A DNA stretch of 11,493 bases from JAOAFX01 sp049700315 (GTDB lineage Bacteria > Hydrothermota > Tepidihabitantia > SM23-42 > JAOAFX01): positions 1 to 11,493 of the forward strand of contig JBNAVN010000066.1 in the NCBI GenBank assembly GCA_049700315.1, in the 5' to 3' direction. Position 1 is the first letter of the stretch, and each line of letters begins with the position of its first letter. The position numbers were made by a program, and so were the translations under genes. Positions 1 to 5,132 of the stretch are shown piece by piece. The notes under the pieces were generated by a model. That model was not told the DNA's origin. It was given only the letters and a program-made list of their open reading frames with translations, and did no database searches.

Positions 1-97
1 AGCCTTGCCCTACAATTGATGCCTCGCTACTTGCAAGGCTAAAGCCTTGCCCTACTATTGATGCCTCGTTGCTTGCAAGGCTAAAGCCTTGCCCTAC
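1..97 (-). repeat. 42-base tandem array of GTAG-type palindromes (edge of window)
   Basis: Two complete units and the end of a third, period exactly 42 bases (palindromes start at 33 and 75; a half palindrome lies at 1-8). Each unit has an 8-base stem GCAAGGCT/AGCCTTGC around AA, followed by CCTAC; read on the minus strand this is GTAGG plus a hairpin. A roughly 19-base linker with little variation (TATTGATGCCTCGTTGCTT) joins units. The array ends 18 bases past the stop of the ferritin-VIT1 gene and runs off the left edge. The unit matches arrays at 1300 and 9073. Confidence 0.9.
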
Positions 98-114
98 TAT
101 TGGTGCATCGTTTT

Positions 115-990
115 TCATATATCTATCCCGAAAACTTTTCTCATAATCATACCAATCAAAAAATTGATCACTGCAACACCAAGGCTTATGCCCGCCATCT
201 CTAAAAATCTACTTTTAAATTTCAATTCTTTTGCTACCGAAACATAGTAATTGAAAATGAAAATGAGCAATAATACCGCAACAATTGTCAGCACAAGACA
301 GAAAAAGATATTTTTCAGCAAAAAATAAGGCAGAACCAAAATCACAATCGTTAAAATGTAGGCAATCCCCGTATACAAACCTGCCTTAATCGGCACTTTT
401 TCTGAATCTTCTTCCTTTGCTGAAAGATATGAAGAGGCACCCATTGAAAGTGAACCTGCAATGCCCGTGATTAAACCCACTATTCCAACGATCTGTGCCT
501 TCTGGAGTGCAAGGGAAAATCCTACGAGTGCACCACTGATTTCTACAAGTGCATCATTCAAACCAAGCACTACTGAACTTACATACCTTAACCTTTCTTC
601 CTGAATCAATCCAATCAATTCATTCTCATGCCTGTTTTCATCTTTGATTATCCTGTCTATCTCTGGAGCAACCTGTTTTATCTCCTTATAGGTCTTCTGG
701 GCGAGGTCTTCTCCCTTTTCCATAAGTTTCAAACCAAAATTCAAGCCAAAAATCTTTGAGACCCAGACATATAGAAAGACCTTTAATTTATCAGATTTGA
801 TTTCTTCTTTTGTCAGAGATTTAAAGAATTCATAATGTTTTAATTCTTCATCTGCAATCTTACGGAGAATCTTTTTGTATTCCTCTTTTCTTACAAGCGT
901 GGAAAGTTCTTTATATATATAATGTTCGGTCAATTCCCCTTTCTGGCTCTTTAATATTTTCTCTTTTAGTTCCTTGCCAATTTCATTCAT
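115..990 (-). CDS. Ferritin-like domain fused to VIT1 membrane transporter (MbfA-like)
   Basis: Predicted inner-membrane iron (or manganese) exporter of the erythrin-VIT1 type, 291 residues. Residues 1-130 form a ferritin-like helical bundle with plausible diiron ligands: E19/E22, the ExxH motif E49-H52, E94, and a second ExxH, E118-H121. Residues about 136-291 are the VIT1/CCC1 domain, beginning with the family hallmark LGLNDALVEISGALVGFS and containing about five hydrophobic segments. In characterised MbfA proteins the ferritin-like domain faces the cytoplasm and feeds metal to the transporter; the same role here is inference. The ATG at 990 is chosen because AGGTG (996-1000) sits 5 bases upstream and the ferritin helix begins directly. 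It appears monocistronic, with a possible promoter near 1183-1210 and a long hairpin-bearing leader. The family is sure; the metal is not. Confidence 0.92.
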   Translation of the reverse strand: MNEIGKELKEKILKSQKGELTEHYIYKELSTLVRKEEYKKILRKIADEELKHYEFFKSLTKEEIKSDKLKVFLYVWVSKIFGLNFGLKLMEKGEDLAQKTYKEIKQVAPEIDRIIKDENRHENELIGLIQEERLRYVSSVVLGLNDALVEISGALVGFSLALQKAQIVGIVGLITGIAGSLSMGASSYLSAKEEDSEKVPIKAGLYTGIAYILTIVILVLPYFLLKNIFFCLVLTIVAVLLLIFIFNYYVSVAKELKFKSRFLEMAGISLGVAVINFLIGMIMRKVFGIDI

Positions 991-1013
991 TATATCACCT
1001 ATTGAACATACAT

Positions 1014-1031
1014 CAAGGGGTAAACCCCTTG
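1014..1031. repeat. Palindrome in the leader of the ferritin-VIT1 gene
   Basis: CAAGGGG TAAA CCCCTTG, a perfect 7-base stem with a 4-base loop, about 14 bases upstream of the Shine-Dalgarno of the ferritin-VIT1 gene. It could be a REP-like element or a local RNA hairpin; there is no GTAG next to it. Confidence 0.7.
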
Positions 1032-1114
1032 AAAATCCTGATCACCCTCACCTTAATCATCTCCCTTCAAGGGAAAGGAAATCTGTTTGAATCTGTTTTT
1101 CATCCGCATAATCC

Positions 1115-1149
1115 TAAGGTATTGGAATTTTTCAAATTCCAATACCTTA
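1115..1149. repeat. Perfect 16-base inverted repeat with 3-base loop
   Basis: The arms 1115-1130 and 1134-1149 are exact reverse complements around TTC; the core is AAGGTATTGGAATTT. This is the longest perfect stem in the window. On the minus strand it lies between the possible promoter at 1183-1210 and the start codon at 990, so it would fold in the leader RNA. No T tract follows on either strand, so it does not look like an intrinsic terminator. Confidence 0.85.
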
Positions 1150-1182
1150 AAAGTAATAGTAATTTCCTGGAAATCATTGTTA

Positions 1183-1210
1183 ATTATATTGAATATTATT
1201 TACTTTTCAA
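1183..1210 (-). promoter_or_regulatory. Possible promoter of the ferritin-VIT1 gene
   Basis: On the minus strand, TTGAAA (1210-1205), a 16-base spacer, then TATAAT (1188-1183). A start near 1176 would give a leader of about 185 bases containing both hairpins above. The region is very AT-rich, so a chance match is possible; support comes from the same 16-base spacing in the four better promoters of this window. Confidence 0.35.
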
Positions 1211-1218
1211 GTAGAGAG

Positions 1219-1448
1219 CAAATATCAACGTGTTTATTGTTTAAAGGTTTGGACACGAGATAGGATTTTGGCTATAAGTTTTGGAAAATTTGTTTTAATG
1301 CAAGGCTGAAGCCTTGCCCTACAATTGTTGCCTCGCTACTTGCAAGGCTGAAGCCTTGCCCTACAATTGTTGCCTCGTTGCTTGCAAGGCTAAAGCCTTG
1401 CCCTACAATTGTTGCCTCGCTACTTGCAAGGCTAAAGCCTTGCCCTAC
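1219..1448 (-). repeat. Dispersed repeat copy A: conserved flank plus four-unit 42-base array
   Basis: Bases 1219-1299 align with 8983-9072 (shared blocks include GTTTAAAGGTTTGG and TTTGTTTTAATGCAAGG, with a few substitutions and a short indel). The flank leads into four GCAAGGCT/AGCCTTGC palindromes at 1300, 1342, 1384 and 1426, each followed by CCTAC, period 42. Copy B carries the same flank with a single palindrome, so unit number varies between copies. The minus strand stays open as repeats of GQGFSLASSEATIV; I regard this as a consequence of the 42-base period rather than a gene. Confidence 0.88.
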
Positions 1449-1463
1449 ATTACTGATTAAATT

Positions 1464-1491
1464 CGCAATCCGCAATCCGAAATCCGAAATC
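1464..1491. repeat. Four tandem heptamers CG(C/A)AATC
   Basis: CGCAATC twice, then CGAAATC twice, directly after the 42-base array. A short low-complexity repeat with no evident coding role. Confidence 0.85.
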
Positions 1492-1509
1492 TAATTGAAA
1501 TTCCCCTTC

Positions 1510-1559
1510 TTCACCCCTTTTCACCCCTGTTCACCCCTGTTCACCCTTTTTCACCCCTT
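1510..1559. repeat. Five tandem decamers of TTCACCCCTK type
   Basis: Five near-identical 10-base units (TTCACCCCTT, TTCACCCCTG twice, TTCACCCTTT, TTCACCCCTT). The strand is sharply asymmetric, C/T-rich on plus and G/A-rich on minus. It sits 46 bases beyond the mscL stop. With the other repeats in 991-1605 it fills a 615-base stretch in which I see no gene. Confidence 0.88.
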
Positions 1560-1567
1560 TTTCAAAT

Positions 1568-1602
1568 ACCGTTTCGTCATACGGTTTTGTCTATCGCGAT
1601 AG
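1568..1602. repeat. Two small palindromes just downstream of mscL
   Basis: ACCGT TTCGTCAT ACGGT (1568-1585), followed by the perfect 12-base palindrome CTATCGCGATAG (1591-1602), three bases beyond the mscL stop. The ACGGT/GTTTCGT core recurs at 8701-8744 and 8946-8967. It may serve as a 3' end structure for the mscL mRNA, but there is no clear T tract. Confidence 0.6.
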
Positions 1603-1605
1603 TAA

Positions 1606-2046
1606 TCACTCTTTTAATTCCGATGTGCAATTAGGGCAACGAACTGCTTTTATCGGAATTGCGGTGAAGCAGAATGGACATTCTTTAGTTGTTGGTGCAG
1701 CAGGTGCCTGAGGTTTTGGGGCAGTCCAGCGATTGACCTGCCTTATGATAAAAAACAGTGCCAGGGCAACAATTATGAAATTGATGATCGTATTGAGAAA
1801 AAATCCATAATTGATCGTTGGCGCCCCTGCTTTCTTTGCTTCAGCAAGGCTTGCAAAAGGCTGACCAGACAGATTTATGAATAAATTTGAAAAATCCACT
1901 TTGTTCAAAAGTAATCCAATCGGCGGCATAATGATATCATTCACCAGCGAATTGACGATTGCGCCAAAAGCACCACCCATAATAAAACCAATTGCGAGGT
2001 CAATCACATTACCGCGCATTGCAAATTTTTTGAATTCTGCAAACAT
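1606..2046 (-). CDS. mscL: Large-conductance mechanosensitive channel with C-terminal zinc ribbon
   Basis: Inner-membrane channel that opens under membrane tension to release solutes on osmotic downshock; 146 residues. The N-terminus MFAEFKKFAMRGNVIDLAIG is the classic MscL S1 helix running into TM1 (about 15-42, with glycines lining the gate: GFIMGGAFGAIV). A periplasmic loop follows (about 46-78), then TM2 (about 80-102). In place of the usual charged C-terminal helix bundle there is a proline/alanine linker (109-119) and a zinc-ribbon-like tail with C123, C126, C137 and C140 (CPFC...CPNC). The start is secure: AAGGAGG at 2053-2059 is correctly spaced. It has its own promoter and appears to be a single-gene unit. 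Confidence 0.96.
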   Translation of the reverse strand: MFAEFKKFAMRGNVIDLAIGFIMGGAFGAIVNSLVNDIIMPPIGLLLNKVDFSNLFINLSGQPFASLAEAKKAGAPTINYGFFLNTIINFIIVALALFFIIRQVNRWTAPKPQAPAAPTTKECPFCFTAIPIKAVRCPNCTSELKE

Positions 2047-2090
2047 ATAGTGCCTCCTTTCACAACCTCTATATATCTCCGACTAAATAT

Positions 2091-2118
2091 ACTATATCCT
2101 AATTCTCAGAGAAGTCAA
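2091..2118 (-). promoter_or_regulatory. mscL promoter
   Basis: Minus strand TTGACT (2118-2113), 16-base spacer, TATAGT (2096-2091). The predicted start near 2084 gives a leader of about 38 bases that includes the AAGGAGG ribosome site. Confidence 0.6.
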
Positions 2119-2196
2119 TTATCAATCTTACTAAAAGTTTAGTTTTTGCCGAAAACAATATTTTTCATCTCCTAAAAAAGAAAGAAGAAAATCTTT

Positions 2197-2256
2197 GTAG
2201 CGTCCAACTTCAGTTGGACGATGATTTTTATTCGTCCAGTTAAAACTGGACGCTAC
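2197..2256. repeat. Inverted pair of GTAG hairpins (REPIN-like)
   Basis: GTAG (2197-2200) is followed by a perfect 9-base stem, CGTCCAACT/AGTTGGACG (2201-2220). After 12 bases comes CGTCCAGTT/AACTGGACG (2233-2252), then CTAC (2253-2256). The two hairpins share CGTCCA and face each other, with GTAG at both outer ends: the layout of a REP doublet (REPIN/BIME). It lies between the flavoprotein stop and the mscL promoter. I see nothing else in 2119-2345. Confidence 0.85.
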
Positions 2257-2345
2257 ATTTTTGGGAAAAACTTACCACTTACCAAATTTGGATCAAGCAT
2301 GATTATTCTTGTTAAAACTAAATGCGCATGACTTCTTATTAGCAA

Positions 2346-3167
2346 TTAATGAAGTCCCAATTCCTTCTTTTTTCTGTATATTTCCGGGAGCAATTTACGA
2401 AATCTTTCTTTTGTAGTAAGAATCCAATCTTTAAAATGTTCTTCCATCTTTTCCTTTGTCCAGCGATGTTTGTTTAAATCCTTTGCGTCAAAATAGAATC
2501 CATTTTCAACTTCCTTTGCCGGTGTCAGGCATACTGGACAGCGATATAAATCGCCGTTGATTCTCTGAAACGAATCACAAAAATCAACAGGACAGCATTT
2601 AGAGACAACAGAACCAAAAGGAACAAGTTTAAAGCCAAACAATTTATCTATTGATTTTTCAAATCTTTTTAATTTATCTTCAAGTAATACTTCACCCTGC
2701 CCCGCCCCATAAATAAAATAGCTTTCTATTATACGAGAACCAAAGGATAGGAGAAAGACATTCATCATAGAGAGCTGAAACTGATTCCAGTCTATCGGTG
2801 ACGAAATGCCGATGCTTAATGATGGCATCTCAGGAGTATCTTTTATGATCGGATATAGACACAAGAATCTATCAAGAAACATTTTCAACTTTCCGGGGAT
2901 ACTCAGGACATAAGTTGGCGCAAGCAAGATTAAGCCATCTGCCTTTATCATCTTTTCAGCAAGTTGGTAAAGGTTATCATCAAGTTTGCACTTTGTATTC
3001 TTGAAAACACAGGACATACATCCCTGACATTGTTTGATTTCAAAATCTTTCAGATAGACAATCTCAGATTCATTTCCTTTTTCCTTAATGTATTTATCGG
3101 CAAATCTCGCAAGAAGGTCACAATTGCCACTTTTTCTTTCAGATGCAACCAGAATCGTAATCTTCAT
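2346..3167 (-). CDS. Iron-sulfur flavoprotein / NADPH-dependent FMN reductase family
   Basis: Predicted cytoplasmic flavodoxin-fold oxidoreductase of 273 residues. The start MKITILVASERKSGNCDLLA is the FMN-phosphate-binding first strand and loop. C47, C50, C53 and C60 form the compact CxxCxxCx6C motif that binds a [4Fe-4S] cluster in Isf-type flavoproteins. LLAPTYVLSIPGKLKMFLDR (81-100) is the typical second flavin-contact segment. The C-terminal third is longer than usual and holds another cysteine set (C191, C192, C197, C210, C213) that could bind a metal. The ATG overlaps the upstream stop by 4 bases (ATGA) and has AAGGAG just before it, so this is the last gene of an operon with the two small genes and probably the serpin. 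Substrate unknown; redox partner inferred only. Confidence 0.85.
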   Translation of the reverse strand: MKITILVASERKSGNCDLLARFADKYIKEKGNESEIVYLKDFEIKQCQGCMSCVFKNTKCKLDDNLYQLAEKMIKADGLILLAPTYVLSIPGKLKMFLDRFLCLYPIIKDTPEMPSLSIGISSPIDWNQFQLSMMNVFLLSFGSRIIESYFIYGAGQGEVLLEDKLKRFEKSIDKLFGFKLVPFGSVVSKCCPVDFCDSFQRINGDLYRCPVCLTPAKEVENGFYFDAKDLNKHRWTKEKMEEHFKDWILTTKERFRKLLPEIYRKKKELGLH

Positions 3168-3493
3168 CTCTCCTTCCTTGCTGAATAAAAGAATGGATAA
3201 AAATAATTATGCCACAATTTATCAGAAGAGCCATATTGATTATCAAAATAAAAATAATCAACGAGTGCCTCGCGCAATCGTAGCAATTCTTTTAATCGTT
3301 TTCTATTTTTAACATCAGCAACCGTCAAATCAATAAGTTCCAGTGCCCGTTCAATCGCCTCTATACTGTATTTTTGATTTTTTTGTCTCCATCTTATCAC
3401 CCTTTCAACTTCACTCCCAATATTTGAAAGTTGTTCAATCAGCGTAAGTTGAAACCATCTACCCTGGGCAAGGGTTTTATGTTTATAGGTCAT
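3164..3493 (-). CDS. Conserved helical protein of unknown function
   Basis: 109 residues, predicted all-helical, with no signal peptide or membrane segment. Recognisable blocks are LAQGRWFQLTLIEQLSNIGSEVERVI (8-33), RALELIDLTVAD (49-60) and KRLKELLRLREALVDYF (65-81), then an aromatic tail ending YFYPFFYSARKER. I recall similar hypothetical proteins in uncultured bacteria but no named function. It overlaps the DUF5674 stop (3490-3493) and the flavoprotein start (3164-3167), each by ATGA, and has no Shine-Dalgarno of its own, which points to translational coupling with the DUF5674 gene. The tight pairing suggests the two small proteins act together. A toxin-antitoxin role is possible but not shown by any motif. 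Confidence 0.75.
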   Translation of the reverse strand: MTYKHKTLAQGRWFQLTLIEQLSNIGSEVERVIRWRQKNQKYSIEAIERALELIDLTVADVKNRKRLKELLRLREALVDYFYFDNQYGSSDKLWHNYFYPFFYSARKER

Positions 3494-3831
3494 TTTTTAA
3501 TTAATCTATAAACAATTTCTATTATTCTTTTCCGCACTTCAGGATTATCAACTCCACGACTCCTGTTTCCCCGTGCAGGTCTCAAATTTATTAAAGAATC
3601 AAACTCAATGAAATCTTCATTTTCAGCATCAGGATAAATATTTATTCCCCAGATATTTTCCTGTTTTGAACCCAATGTAAGTAGTTCTGCTTCTCCATCT
3701 GCATGGAGTTCTGCGCCGATAGCCATTGTACCTTTCTCCACATCAACAACTGCCTTTACCATATTTCCAAATGTTTCCTGGGCGATTTTCTTTATCTCTT
3801 CAACACTGATTCTTTCTTTGACAATCAACAT
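3490..3831 (-). CDS. DUF5674 family protein
   Basis: 113 residues, cytoplasmic, no membrane segment. It matches the DUF5674 pattern as I recall it: an N-terminal helix (VEEIKKIAQETFGNMVKAVV), the block AIGAELHADGEAELL (37-51), GSKQENIWGINIYPD (54-68), FIEFDSLINLRP (74-85), and the near-invariant GNRSRGV (88-94) followed by a C-terminal helix. Function is unknown in the family. Conserved polar residues (E41, H43, E47, D78, R84, N89, R90, R92) could form an active or binding site. The start lies 11 bases after the serpin stop without a strong Shine-Dalgarno, so translation probably follows ribosomes leaving the serpin. It is coupled by ATGA to the next gene. Confidence 0.8.
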   Translation of the reverse strand: MLIVKERISVEEIKKIAQETFGNMVKAVVDVEKGTMAIGAELHADGEAELLTLGSKQENIWGINIYPDAENEDFIEFDSLINLRPARGNRSRGVDNPEVRKRIIEIVYRLIKK

Positions 3832-3842
3832 TTGATAATCTT

Positions 3843-5066
3843 TTATGCCTGTGGCTCAACAACCCTGCCAATGAAAAGTATGTTACCGGTATTTTTGTCC
3901 TGTATTACGAAGATGAATGGATGGTCAGCACGGAATACAGGAATGCGTGGTCCTACAGATGTTATTCCTACAACCACGCCGGTCGCTGCTGCTGCTTCGG
4001 TTCCTTCTTCATTGACATCAATATATGCTTGATGAACAACCGACTGAATATAAAGATTCTTTGTGCCATCTATCCCTGAAAGGTCACAATGTGGAGCAAA
4101 TGAATTGGGCATACCGAGCATGGACAAATTCGCAGTCAAATTGTATCTGGTCCTGAAGGTGAACCGGGGCAAATATACCTCAACCCTCACTGGCGAAAGA
4201 AGTGCTTTCCATTGCTCAAACTTTTCAATACTCAAGTCTTTCTCAATTAAGGCAAGATTCTTTTCATTTGGCAGAACAACAATCATTGATAAATCATCAC
4301 CCTCATAAGGTAACTCAAGTATCTGCAGATTTTCAGTCTCTGCATAGTTATAGACCGCTTCAGGATCGGTTCTTCTCATCATTGGTACTTTTACCGACTT
4401 CGTCTCTGTGGTCCAGAAATCGTCTTCAGTAGTGAGCTTTTTATCAAATTGCTTCACCCAGGTGCCCTTAAAATATATTGCATTCGTGATCACAAGCCGG
4501 GAATTTGAATTCAGCGAACCAGGCGGGAAAAGGTCTTTTATCTTGTCATTGGTCTTCCCCTCCACCCATTTATTTATTGTCTGGCGCGCTTGTTCAGTTG
4601 CACCAATAAAATCAACATTCTTTGCATACCCATCATAGTATTTTTCAATCGTCTTCAAATATTTTTGCAGGAGTGTATAATCCTTTTGCACCCACAAGGC
4701 ATTTGCAATATTGAGTTTGTATCTGACGTTTTTCTTGTTCAACTGCTGATACAATGAAAAAAATGATTCCTGGCGAATCTTTGAATCTTCGGGAAAATGG
4801 AAAACATCCTGCATTTCTTCTGCAGTCCAGCCATTTGCCCCTTCAAAAACCATTGCTATCGCCATGGTTATGCTGAATGGAGAATAAAATATGTTACCTG
4901 TTTCCTTCTCTGCCAAATTCTTATAGAGATTGAAACAGAAATAATTATTCCCTTCCACAACAGGTTGCACATCTTCCCTTACTGGCTTAGGCACCTCTGC
5001 CTTACCACCCATCGCAAAAACAAAGCCACTCAACAAGATAATGTTCAGAAGCAAATTATATGCCAT
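3843..5066 (-). CDS. Secreted serpin (serine/cysteine peptidase inhibitor)
   Basis: 407 residues, a full-length serpin. Residues 1-18 look like a signal peptide (hydrophobic LLLNIILLSGFVFA, cleavage near A18), so the protein is likely periplasmic or exported. Serpin landmarks: NIFYSPFSITMAIAMVFEGA (58-77), the breach segment VITNAIYFKGTW (192-203) and the signature FRADHPFIFVI (378-388). The hinge EEGTEAAAATGVVVG (353-367) is small-residue-rich, as in inhibitory serpins. Counting from the hinge gives T369-S370 as the scissile bond, but the loop is about three residues longer than in alpha-1-antitrypsin, so R374 or nearby bonds are alternatives. The start has AGGAGG 4 bases upstream and a near-consensus promoter. 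It lies 66 bases from the C25 peptidase stop and heads a likely four-gene operon. Confidence 0.95.
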   Translation of the reverse strand: MAYNLLLNIILLSGFVFAMGGKAEVPKPVREDVQPVVEGNNYFCFNLYKNLAEKETGNIFYSPFSITMAIAMVFEGANGWTAEEMQDVFHFPEDSKIRQESFFSLYQQLNKKNVRYKLNIANALWVQKDYTLLQKYLKTIEKYYDGYAKNVDFIGATEQARQTINKWVEGKTNDKIKDLFPPGSLNSNSRLVITNAIYFKGTWVKQFDKKLTTEDDFWTTETKSVKVPMMRRTDPEAVYNYAETENLQILELPYEGDDLSMIVVLPNEKNLALIEKDLSIEKFEQWKALLSPVRVEVYLPRFTFRTRYNLTANLSMLGMPNSFAPHCDLSGIDGTKNLYIQSVVHQAYIDVNEEGTEAAAATGVVVGITSVGPRIPVFRADHPFIFVIQDKNTGNILFIGRVVEPQA

Positions 5067-5087
5067 AATGCCTCCTTTGCATAGAAC

Positions 5088-5115
5088 ATTATCCTTAATT
5101 TTTGTGGAATGTCAA
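5088..5115 (-). promoter_or_regulatory. Serpin operon promoter
   Basis: Minus strand TTGACA (5115-5110), 16-base spacer, GATAAT (5093-5088). The predicted start near 5081 leaves a leader of about 15 bases that is just long enough for the AGGAGG at 5071-5076. The whole signal fits in the 66-base gap after the C25 peptidase stop. Confidence 0.65.
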
Positions 5116-5132
5116 GTTGCTGTTTTATCGCA

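Noticed and set aside
1..118. Reading frame starting ATG at 118, overlapping the ferritin-VIT1 stop and running through the left repeat array
   Set aside because: Beyond the first few residues it encodes only the repeat peptide. The ATGA overlap is suggestive but there is no independent sign of coding.
989..1016. TTGATG-16-TATAAT match overlapping the ferritin-VIT1 start codon
   Set aside because: Transcription would begin inside the coding sequence and omit both the ATG and the good AGGTG ribosome site; there is no later in-frame start before the ferritin ligands.
1002..1214. 70-codon plus-strand reading frame
   Set aside because: It spans two perfect palindromes and AT-rich leader DNA, has no ribosome site, and its product resembles nothing I know.
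1300..1448. Regularly spaced repeats that resemble a small CRISPR array
   Set aside because: The segments between palindromes are nearly identical rather than unique spacers, the period is only 42, and no cas gene is nearby. It is a tandem repeat.
1272..1475. 67-codon minus-strand reading frame
   Set aside because: It consists almost wholly of the translated 42-base repeat, needs a TTG start with no Shine-Dalgarno, and is open only because the period is a multiple of three.
2197..2256. Hairpin pair as a classical intrinsic terminator
   Set aside because: No uninterrupted T tract follows either stem on the minus strand; the GTAG ends fit a REP doublet better. A side role in 3' end formation is still possible.
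3703..5084. Several plus-strand frames opposite the serpin and the DUF5674 gene
   Set aside because: They overlap strongly supported minus-strand genes, lack ribosome sites and have cysteine- and serine-rich, low-similarity products typical of antisense shadows.
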